Below, one piece after another: positions 15,550 to 22,105 of a stretch of 40,657 nt of DNA; the stretch's first letter is position 1, and each line of letters starts with the position of its first letter. A program made the position numbers and the translations under genes. Below the pieces are notes generated by a model. It saw nothing but the letters and a program-made list of their open reading frames with translations, did not search any database and had not been told where the DNA came from. This stretch comes from an uncultured Parabacteroides sp. Lineage in GTDB: Bacteria; Bacteroidota; Bacteroidia; Bacteroidales; Tannerellaceae. Location of the stretch: contig CAJTMR010000029.1 in the NCBI GenBank assembly GCA_910577325.1, positions 1 through 40,657 of the forward strand, in the 5' to 3' direction.

Positions 15550-16359
15550 ATGGAAACTAAAAAAACAAATAATAAGAAAGCATACAACGGCATTTCCGCA
15601 GCCATCGTGATCCTGGCTTGCTTCATCATCGCCGTTTGTTTTTACCAATTCGTCCTGGGCAATCCGGCGAACTTCATGGACAACAATCCCGCCAACCATC
15701 CGCTGCCCGGCAATTACTTCGGTACGGTCTATAAAGGCGGTTACATCGTCCCGGTGGTGATCACCCTGCTCCTCACCGTCGTCACCCTGAGTATCGAACG
15801 CATGATCGCGATCAGCCGCTCCAAGGGGAGAAAAAACTTAGTCAACTTCGTACAAACCATCAAGAAGTATCTGGAGGAAGGCAATCTCGACGCCGCCCAT
15901 AAACTGTGCAGCGAGCAAAAAGGTTCCGTCGCGAATGTCGTCAACGCGGCCCTGTCGCGCTACAGCGACGTGGAACGTGCATCCGGGCAGACCAAAGAGC
16001 AAAAGATCCTGATCATCCAGAAAGAGATCGAAGAGAGCACCGCCCTCGAACTCCCTTCGATGGAGCAGAACCTTCCGGTCATCGCCACGATCTCCACGCT
16101 GGGAACCCTGTTCGGGCTGTTGGGGACGGTATTAGGCATGATCCGTTCGTTCGCCGCCCTGGCCAATGCCGGTTCACCCGACTCCGTGGCCCTGTCCACC
16201 GGTATTTCCGAAGCCCTGGTCAACACCGCGTTAGGTATCGCAACCGGTGCGCTGGCCATCATCTCATACAACTACTTCACCAGTAAAATAGACAATATCA
16301 CCTATGCGATTGACGAAATCGGTTTCTCCATCGTACAGACGTTTGCCGCTAAACATTAA
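15550..16359 (+). CDS. exbB: MotA/TolQ/ExbB proton-channel protein
   Basis: The 269-residue product is the proton-channel subunit of a Ton/Tol-type motor in the cytoplasmic membrane. An N-terminal membrane segment lies at about 17-38 and a second at about 65-85 (VPVVITLLLTVVTLSIERM). The conserved ExbB core follows with 'AALSRYSDVERASG', 'QNLPVIATISTLGTLFGLLGTVLGMIRSF' and 'ISEALVNTALGIATGALAIISYNYF', which make the two pore-lining helices. An extra N-terminal helix is usual in Bacteroidetes homologues. It is the first gene of a tight operon with two exbD genes and tonB, and is preceded by a structured leader. TolQ is the alternative name, but tonB in the operon favours ExbB. Confidence 0.93.
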   Translation: METKKTNNKKAYNGISAAIVILACFIIAVCFYQFVLGNPANFMDNNPANHPLPGNYFGTVYKGGYIVPVVITLLLTVVTLSIERMIAISRSKGRKNLVNFVQTIKKYLEEGNLDAAHKLCSEQKGSVANVVNAALSRYSDVERASGQTKEQKILIIQKEIEESTALELPSMEQNLPVIATISTLGTLFGLLGTVLGMIRSFAALANAGSPDSVALSTGISEALVNTALGIATGALAIISYNYFTSKIDNITYAIDEIGFSIVQTFAAKH

Positions 16360-16364
16360 GTCCT

Positions 16365-16973
16365 ATGCCTAAGCTGATAGTAAAACGTAAAAGCACATTC
16401 ATCGACATGACGGCGATGAGTGATGTCACCGTGCTGCTGCTTACTTTCTTCATGCTGACGTCCACCTTTATCCAGAAAGAACCGGTGGTGGTTGCCACCC
16501 CTTCGTCCGTCTCCGAGATCAAGATACCGGAAACGAACATCCTCTCCATCCTGGTGGACCCCGACGGGAAAGTATTCATGAGCCTGGACAAGCAGGAAGA
16601 CAAGGCGAACGTCCTGAAGCTGCTGGGAAAAGATTTCGGCATCAACTTCACGGACAAAGAAGTGTACGACTTCAGCCTGCAACCTTCCTTCGGCGTCCCC
16701 ATCCAGAACATGCAGGAGTTCCTCGGCATGCCGTCCGGCGAACAGGACCGGCTGATGAAGGATTACGGCATCCCCGCCGACAGTACCGACAACCAGTTCA
16801 AACTCTGGGTGCAGCATGCGCGGGAAGTGAACCGTGACCTCGTCATCGCCATCAAGGCGGACCAGGACACTCCTTATCCGAAGATTAAGAACATCATGAA
16901 CACATTGCAGGATCTTCGAGAGAACCGGTATAATCTGATTACCTCCCTCAAAAAGATGCCCGACAATGCCTAA
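16365..16973 (+). CDS. exbD: ExbD-type biopolymer transport protein (first copy)
   Basis: The 202-residue protein has the ExbD layout: short basic N-terminus, one membrane helix at about 20-40 with the proton-carrying aspartate D20 in AMSDVTVLLLTFFML, then a periplasmic domain. That domain is longer than in enterobacterial ExbD (about 140 residues overall), with an insertion around 70-125, and ends in the conserved 'IAIKADQDTPYPKIKNIMNTLQD'. It forms the motor with ExbB and transfers proton-motive force to TonB. It begins 5 bases after exbB, which fits translational coupling. Confidence 0.92.
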   Translation: MPKLIVKRKSTFIDMTAMSDVTVLLLTFFMLTSTFIQKEPVVVATPSSVSEIKIPETNILSILVDPDGKVFMSLDKQEDKANVLKLLGKDFGINFTDKEVYDFSLQPSFGVPIQNMQEFLGMPSGEQDRLMKDYGIPADSTDNQFKLWVQHAREVNRDLVIAIKADQDTPYPKIKNIMNTLQDLRENRYNLITSLKKMPDNA

Positions 16974-16987
16974 CAACGACTAAAGTC

Positions 16988-17653
16988 ATGGCAGAAGTAA
17001 ATACAGACAAAGGCAAAGACGACGGCAAGAAAGGCAAACAGAAAAAGAAGACCGTCCGCGTGGACTTCACGCCTATGGTGGACATGAACATGTTGCTGAT
17101 CACCTTCTTCATGCTCTGCACCTCGCTAAGCAAGCCGCAGACAATGGAGATCAGCATGCCGTCGAAAGACCAGGTAACGGAAGCGGAACAGACGAAGGTC
17201 AAAGCCTCCAAGGCCATCACCCTGTTGCTTGGCGAAGACGATAAGATATACTACTATTTCGGTGAACCGGACTACGAGCACGCCGAGTCGCTGCAACAGA
17301 CCGGCTACTCGCCTGCCGGGCTGCGCGACATCCTGCTGGAACGCAATTTCGATGTCGTCCGCCGGATGAAGGAACTCAAGCTGAAGAAACTCAACAAGGA
17401 GATTTCCGAAGACGACTTCAAGAAGCAGGCCGCCGAGATAAAAGGTTCCAAAGAGGCTCCCGTCGTCCTGATCAAGGCCACCGACGATGCTTCGTACCGG
17501 AACCTGGTAGACGCACTGGACGAAATGCAGATATGCAATATCGGCAAATACGCAATCGTGGATATCACGGATGGAGATAAATTTCTGATCGACAATCTGA
17601 AGAGCGGCGGAGAGCTGGCCAGGCAGATTGCCCGGTCCAACCCTAAAAAATGA
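16988..17653 (+). CDS. exbD: ExbD-type biopolymer transport protein (second copy)
   Basis: The 221-residue paralogue has a longer lysine-rich cytoplasmic tail (residues 1-25), then the membrane helix with the key aspartate D32 in MVDMNMLLITFFML, and a periplasmic domain ending in 'LIKATDDASYRNLVDALDEMQICNIGKYAIVDI'. It shares only the core with the first copy, so the two probably form a heteromeric pair rather than a recent duplication. It starts 14 bases after the first exbD and its stop overlaps the tonB start. Paired exbD genes after exbB are common in Bacteroidetes. Confidence 0.92.
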   Translation: MAEVNTDKGKDDGKKGKQKKKTVRVDFTPMVDMNMLLITFFMLCTSLSKPQTMEISMPSKDQVTEAEQTKVKASKAITLLLGEDDKIYYYFGEPDYEHAESLQQTGYSPAGLRDILLERNFDVVRRMKELKLKKLNKEISEDDFKKQAAEIKGSKEAPVVLIKATDDASYRNLVDALDEMQICNIGKYAIVDITDGDKFLIDNLKSGGELARQIARSNPKK

Positions 17654-18477
17654 CGGTCATGCTAAAGAATATAAACCTGAATTCACCGGAATGGTGCGAG
17701 TTGGTGTTCACCGGAAAGAACAAGGAGTACGGAGCCTACGAATTACGCAAGAACTCCTCCTCGCGCCATCTACGCGCGCTGCTGATCGTGACGGCCGGAG
17801 CCGCTTTGCTGATGGCATTGCCGGCCCTTATCCGATCGGTCGTACCGCAAGACACAAAGGAGCAGGTGCTGGAAGTAACCGCCCTCTCCAATTTGAATAT
17901 GGAAATGAAAGTGCCGGAAGAAAATGTCGTGCGCGACATCAAAGCCCCTCCTCCACCCAAGTTGAAGAGCACCATCAAGTTCACTCCCCCCGTTATCAAA
18001 GCGGACAAAGAGGTGAACGACGATGACGAGATCAAGACACAGGAAGAGCTGACCACCTCGAAGATGGCCATCTCGGTCGCCGACGTGGAAGGAACCGACA
18101 GTGACGACGCGATCGACATCGCCGACCTGAAAGACAACCAAGTCGTTATCCAGGAAGAGACGAAACCTTACACGGCGGTCGAACAAATGCCGGAATTTCC
18201 GGGTGGAACGATCGAACTGCTCAAGTACATCGCCGAACACCTGAAATACCCGGTCGTCGCAGCCGAGAACGGCATACAAGGGAACGTGACCATCCGCTTC
18301 GTGGTCAGCCCCAGCGGCGAAGTGACGGATGTGGAAATCCTTCGCAAGCTCGACCCGTCGTGCGACAAGGAGGCCGTACGTGTAATCCGATCACTTCCCA
18401 GATGGATGCCGGGCAAGCAGAACGGCAGGGCTGTCCCTGTCTACTTCACGGTTCCGGTACGTTTTAAACTACAATGA
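17650..18477 (+). CDS. tonB: TonB energy-transducing protein
   Basis: The 275-residue protein has a membrane anchor at about 41-61, a proline- and acid-rich periplasmic linker (with PPPPKLKS and 'DDDEIKTQEE'), and a C-terminal TonB domain at about 185-275 with the family blocks 'FPGGTIELLKYIAEHLKYP', 'IQGNVTIRFVVSPSGEV' and 'LPRWMPGKQNGRAVPVYFTVPVRF'. It carries energy from ExbB/ExbD to TonB-dependent outer-membrane transporters. The N-terminal cytoplasmic part of about 40 residues ('EWCELVFTGKNKEYGAYELRK') is the version found in Bacteroidetes. The ATG at 17650 overlaps the preceding stop (ATGA); a second ATG at 17659 is also possible. Confidence 0.94.
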   Translation: MTVMLKNINLNSPEWCELVFTGKNKEYGAYELRKNSSSRHLRALLIVTAGAALLMALPALIRSVVPQDTKEQVLEVTALSNLNMEMKVPEENVVRDIKAPPPPKLKSTIKFTPPVIKADKEVNDDDEIKTQEELTTSKMAISVADVEGTDSDDAIDIADLKDNQVVIQEETKPYTAVEQMPEFPGGTIELLKYIAEHLKYPVVAAENGIQGNVTIRFVVSPSGEVTDVEILRKLDPSCDKEAVRVIRSLPRWMPGKQNGRAVPVYFTVPVRFKLQ

Positions 18478-18530
18478 TCATGTACCCTCCGTTTTCCAAG
18501 GGCACAGGTTATTCAAATACAGGAAATCAT

Positions 18531-19463
18531 ATGAAACGGACTATTGTCATATTTCTCTTGGCTGCCGCGTTTTTAGCCGCTTGCAACCCTAAGAACCGGA
18601 CGGAACCCGACGACACTCCCACAAGCGGCGTGATAGCGATCGCGGCGGACGAAACGCTTGCCCCGATCGTCCGGCAGGAGATCGCCGTATTCGAAAGCAT
18701 CTACAAAGAGGCAGGCATCGTCCCCCGGTTTTCGGGCGAGACGGAGACGATCAACCGGTTGCTGCACGACAGCACCCGGCTGGCCGTAACCACCCGCCCG
18801 CTGACACCGGAGGAAACGGCCGGCATGAACCGAAAGAAGCTGTTTCCGAAGGCCGTCAGGGTCGCCACCGATGCGATCGCGCTGGTCATCAACCGGACGA
18901 ACCGGGACTCGTTGATCGGAATGCCCGTATTGAAGGAGATCCTGACCGGCAAGATACGCAACTGGAAAGAACTGTCGCCCCGCAACCCTGCCATGCCCAT
19001 CGAGGTGGTGTTCGACAACCCCAACTCAAGCACGGTACGGTATGCGATCGACTCGATCTGCGCAGGCGAGAAGCTAAGCGGCCTCCTGAAAGCGGAACAG
19101 GACAACCGGGCCGTGCTCGATTATGTCTCGAAAACACCGGGAGCGCTGGGCATCATCGGGGTCAACCCGGTCAGCAACCCGGCCGATTCGACAAGCACGA
19201 GCTTCACCGGCAATATCCGCGTGATGGCCGTCAGCCGTTACCGGGAGGCGACTCCTGCAAACAGCTTCAAGCCCTACCAGGCTCATATCGCCTTAGGCGA
19301 TTACCCGATGACACGACCTGTCTACCTGATCCTTTCCGAACCCCGGATGGGACTGGCTTCGGGGTTCACCTCTTTTGTGGCAAGCGACCGCGGACAACGG
19401 ATCATCCTCAAATCGGGATTGCTCCCCGCCACACAGCCGCTACGAATCGTTAACATCAAATAA
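18531..19463 (+). CDS. PstS-like substrate-binding lipoprotein
   Basis: The 310-residue protein has a lipoprotein signal peptide with lipobox LAAC at about residue 17-20, then a type-II periplasmic binding domain like phosphate-binding PstS: 'LAPIVRQEIAVFES', 'TRPLTPEE', 'AIALVINRTN', 'LKEILTGKIRNWKEL', 'NSSTVRYAIDSICAG', 'TPGALGIIGVNP' and 'GFTSFVASDRGQRII'. No permease or ATPase genes (pstCAB) are nearby, so it is not a conventional phosphate importer on this evidence; its place after tonB suggests a role tied to the TonB system. The frame is open from 18474, but the ATG at 18531 directly begins the signal peptide and is preferred. Confidence 0.85.
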   Translation: MKRTIVIFLLAAAFLAACNPKNRTEPDDTPTSGVIAIAADETLAPIVRQEIAVFESIYKEAGIVPRFSGETETINRLLHDSTRLAVTTRPLTPEETAGMNRKKLFPKAVRVATDAIALVINRTNRDSLIGMPVLKEILTGKIRNWKELSPRNPAMPIEVVFDNPNSSTVRYAIDSICAGEKLSGLLKAEQDNRAVLDYVSKTPGALGIIGVNPVSNPADSTSTSFTGNIRVMAVSRYREATPANSFKPYQAHIALGDYPMTRPVYLILSEPRMGLASGFTSFVASDRGQRIILKSGLLPATQPLRIVNIK

Positions 19464-19476
19464 ACATTATAATCGT

Positions 19477-21063
19477 ATGACACGCAACATCCATATCCTC
19501 ATCATCTGCCTGCTGACAACCATCGCTTATGCGGGCAATAATCCCGGCATTGATTTTTACAAAGCCGGTGAACCTGACATCGCCAAAAAGCTGTTCCTCG
19601 CTCAGTTGAACAGCAGCCCTGCCGAAAAGGCGGTCGCTCTCTACTATTTAGGCGAGATCGCTTTCGATGCCGGGCAAACGGCAGAGGCGCTCGACTATTA
19701 CAAACAGGGGTGGGAAACCGCTCCCGAATGCGCCCTCAATAAAGTCGGCGAAGGGAAAATCCTATTGAAAACAGACCGCCCGGCAGCCGGGAAAGCATTC
19801 GACGCAGCCATCAAGGCCAACAAGAAAAACGCCGACACCTACGTCGCCATCGCCTCCGCCTACTCGGCCAACGACATGGAAGCAGAGGCCGCAGCCTCCC
19901 TTGAAAACGCCCGGAAACTGAATCCGAACGCCCCCGCCATCTTCCTCTACGAAGGTGACCGCCTGCTGGCACAAAACAAGCCGGGCGATGCCGCCGGCAA
20001 ATACGAACAGGCCATCCATTTCGACCCGGACTGCCAGATCGCCTACATCCGGTATGCCGAGGTCTACCAGGCCGTGACTCCTTCCCTCTCCGTCGAGATG
20101 CTGCAGAAGGTTCTGGCAAAACACCCGGAATACTTGCTCGTCCAGCGCACGTTGGGCAACGTCTATTCCTTGCAGGGCGCCTATGCCAAGGCGATCGGCG
20201 CCTACGACAAATATATGGCAGGCGGATTATACTCTGCCGACAACCTGGTTCATTATGCCTCCGCCCTGTTTTTCGACAAACAGTACGACAAAGCGGCCGA
20301 AGTGCTTGCCAAAGGCGAGGCCATGGACCCTGGCAATTTCCTGTTGAAACGTCTCCGTTTCTACAACGCCTGCGAAACCGGCAAGTATCAGGAGGGATTG
20401 GACACGGCGACTGCTTTCTTCCGGATTCCGGACGGCAAATTCATCTGGCAGGATTATCTGTACTACGGCCGTTTGCTGAACGAAGCCCGGCGGTATGACC
20501 AGTCTTTAGCCGCCTTGCAGCAGGCTCAAGCGCTGGGCGGCAACCATGCGCACCCCGAAATATACAAGGATATCGCCGACGTCAGCCTGAACAGCGGAGA
20601 CGACAATGCGGCAATCGAGGCTTACACGCAATACATCGAGCAGGCGGGCGAAGCGGCAGAGGCTTCGGATTTCTACCAGTTAGGGAAATATTACTATGGG
20701 GCGGCAGTCAAAGATAGCACGCTTGCTGCCGGCTATCTGACGAAAGCGGACAGCCTTTTCGCCATCGTGAAAGAGAGGGTTCCGGCCAGCCATTTAGGTG
20801 TGTTATGGCAGGCGCGCGCCAACTCGCTGATGGACCCGGAAACCGAGAAGGGGCTGGCAAAGCCTTATTACGAATCCACGATTCCGATCCTCGAAAAGAA
20901 CAAGGACAAATATCCGAAAGAACTGTCCGAATGTTACCGTTACTTAGGTTATTATTATTACCTCAAACAGGACACGGACAGCTCCCGCCTGTACTGGAAC
21001 AAACTTCTCGAAATCGACCCCGCCAACAAGACGGCTTCAGAAGCGCTGAAAAACATCAAATAA
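19477..21063 (+). CDS. TPR-repeat protein, exported
   Basis: The 528-residue protein begins with a signal peptide (MTRNIHILIICLLTTIAYA) and consists almost wholly of tetratricopeptide repeats, with typical A/G/Y/F/P spacing in units such as 'KAVALYYLGEIAFDAGQTAEALDYYKQ', 'YVAIASAYSANDMEAEAAASL' and 'DLVHYASALFFDKQYDKAAEVL' (abridged). TPR arrays are protein-binding scaffolds; the partner is unknown. The upstream frame to 19375 is within the PstS-like gene, so the ATG at 19477, 13 bases after that gene's stop, is chosen. As the last gene of the exbB operon it is likely part of the same envelope machinery. Confidence 0.9.
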   Translation: MTRNIHILIICLLTTIAYAGNNPGIDFYKAGEPDIAKKLFLAQLNSSPAEKAVALYYLGEIAFDAGQTAEALDYYKQGWETAPECALNKVGEGKILLKTDRPAAGKAFDAAIKANKKNADTYVAIASAYSANDMEAEAAASLENARKLNPNAPAIFLYEGDRLLAQNKPGDAAGKYEQAIHFDPDCQIAYIRYAEVYQAVTPSLSVEMLQKVLAKHPEYLLVQRTLGNVYSLQGAYAKAIGAYDKYMAGGLYSADNLVHYASALFFDKQYDKAAEVLAKGEAMDPGNFLLKRLRFYNACETGKYQEGLDTATAFFRIPDGKFIWQDYLYYGRLLNEARRYDQSLAALQQAQALGGNHAHPEIYKDIADVSLNSGDDNAAIEAYTQYIEQAGEAAEASDFYQLGKYYYGAAVKDSTLAAGYLTKADSLFAIVKERVPASHLGVLWQARANSLMDPETEKGLAKPYYESTIPILEKNKDKYPKELSECYRYLGYYYYLKQDTDSSRLYWNKLLEIDPANKTASEALKNIK

Positions 21064-21093
21064 AGACTTTTTCTCTATCTTCATGTTTTCTCA

Positions 21094-21134
21094 CCCTGGC
21101 ATATCAGTTAATCGACCTTTCGGGTATGCCGGGG
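21094..21134. terminator. Hairpin between convergent operons
   Basis: CCCTGGCATA at 21094-21103 pairs with TATGCCGGGG at 21125-21134 over ten positions (one T-G wobble) with a 21-base loop. It lies between the TPR gene and the convergent toxin-antitoxin pair. No T-run follows on either strand, so it is only a candidate bidirectional terminator or mRNA-stabilising hairpin. Confidence 0.4.
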
Positions 21135-21159
21135 GTTCTCCATACCATGCCTTGCAGCG

Positions 21160-21459
21160 TTACAAAGACATCGACAACTCGATCCGGCATCCTAAAGCGT
21201 TCATTATACGATAGAATGTCGAGACTTTCGGTTCTGTCTGCCCCCTTTCCACTCTCGATATATAAGAACGGTCCGAGCCTATACGGCGAGCCAGTTCAGC
21301 CTGGCTGATCTTTGCCTTTTTCCGTGCATCTTCTATGATTTGCCCGGTATAAAAAGCATAGGCCTTTTCTTCCGCCTCGATACGGCCGGGAGTTCCGGGT
21401 GCTCCGAAACGGGCATCAATGAATTTGCTTACATTAAACATTTCACTATTTGCTTCCAT
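21160..21459 (-). CDS. XRE-family antitoxin (HigA-like)
   Basis: The 99-residue protein has an N-terminal helical region and a Cro/CI-type helix-turn-helix at about residues 45-95 ('KISQAELARRIGSDRSYISRVERGQTEP', abridged in reading). The family normally binds its own promoter and neutralises the toxin encoded just before it. Its start overlaps the end of the toxin gene by 14 bases, so the order is toxin first, antitoxin second, as in higBA. It converges with the TPR gene. Confidence 0.88.
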   Translation of the reverse strand: MEANSEMFNVSKFIDARFGAPGTPGRIEAEEKAYAFYTGQIIEDARKKAKISQAELARRIGSDRSYISRVERGQTEPKVSTFYRIMNALGCRIELSMSL

Positions 21460-21772
21460 AATATTCCTTTTTTAATCTCTTTGCTTTTTCTATTTCACTT
21501 TTCGGAGTCTTCTGCGTTTTTTTCTGAAACGCGTTAAACAGTATAACGATCTTGCCTCCATCAAAGCAAAAGAAAATACGATATATATTTCCTTCATACT
21601 CGATCCGCAATTCATAAAGCCCATCTTCTATAAGGCGCATGAACTTTACCGGGACTCTATCTTGCGTCTGCAATAACATCAAAACGTACAATATCTTGTC
21701 CTGAACTCCTTTATCCAAACACAGAAAGAAGTCTTTGAAGTAATCCTTATACGCAAAAATTTCTCTTTCCAT
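21446..21772 (-). CDS. RelE/HigB-type toxin (Gp49 family)
   Basis: The 108-residue protein is a type II toxin of the phage-derived Gp49/HigB class, which usually act as ribosome-dependent mRNA nucleases. Diagnostic blocks are 'GLYELRIEYEGNIYRIFFCFD', 'IVILFNAFQKKTQKTP' and 'EIEKAKRLKKEYY' (abridged). An in-frame start at 21799 gives nine more residues, but the -7 promoter element at 21777-21784 lies inside that extension; the ATG at 21772 is therefore chosen. The transcript would then be nearly leaderless. Confidence 0.88.
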   Translation of the reverse strand: MEREIFAYKDYFKDFFLCLDKGVQDKILYVLMLLQTQDRVPVKFMRLIEDGLYELRIEYEGNIYRIFFCFDGGKIVILFNAFQKKTQKTPKSEIEKAKRLKKEYYGSK

Positions 21773-21776
21773 ATCG

Positions 21777-21784
21777 CAAATATA
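21777..21784 (-). promoter_or_regulatory. Candidate promoter of the toxin-antitoxin pair
   Basis: The minus strand reads TATATTTG, an exact TAnnTTTG -7 element, with GTTG at 21805-21808 about 20 bases upstream as a weak -33. The expected start of transcription falls at or within a few bases of the toxin ATG. Confidence 0.55.
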
Positions 21785-21799
21785 CAAAACGTTGTTCAA

Positions 21800-22105
21800 C
21801 TATACAACAAAACACCCTTCCTTTTTACCTGTCACCCCCCAAACATTACAGACAACGAATCCCCGAAAGCCTGGACTTCCGGGGATAGCCACTACGACTA
21901 CACCGGCAGGAGCTGCGATTACAACAATCCATCAACGCCGCTTTCGTCCAAAAACAGGTGCTTTTCAGGGAAAACCCCGATGCCTACCGGGTTTCAGGGG
22001 GCTGCTTATCCGTCGTTACGCTGATGCTTACAGGCCTTACTTTTTGAAGTTTTTCGGGTCTTACCCCGAAAAACTGTCAAAACTGTCAAAACTTCGCCCC
22101 CCATT
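21800..22105. other. Noncoding stretch with three hairpins
   Basis: About 330 bases separate the toxin gene from the DUF3987 gene. Three hairpins with C4G/CG3-4 stems follow each other: ATCCCCG 21859-21865 with 21880-21886; AAACCCCG 21972-21979 with CGGGTTT 21988-21994 (one bulge); and 22049-22059 with 22063-22074 (one bulge). A plus-strand frame through 21850-22023 has protein-like composition ('SGDSHYDYTGRSCDYNNPS') but no start or domain, so a decayed gene end is possible. Confidence 0.45.
22070..22102 (+). repeat. 33-bp repeat, copy 1 (inverted partner at 23543-23575)
   Basis: This copy contains two 9-base units AAACTGTCA followed by AAACTTCGCCCCCC. It matches the reverse complement of 23543-23575 at 32 of 33 positions. 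It lies just outside the 3' end of the DUF3987 gene. Confidence 0.85.

Noticed and set aside
18474..18530. Upstream start of the PstS-like gene overlapping the tonB stop
   Set aside because: It would put 19 polar residues before a perfect lipoprotein signal peptide; the ATG at 18531 is the sensible start.
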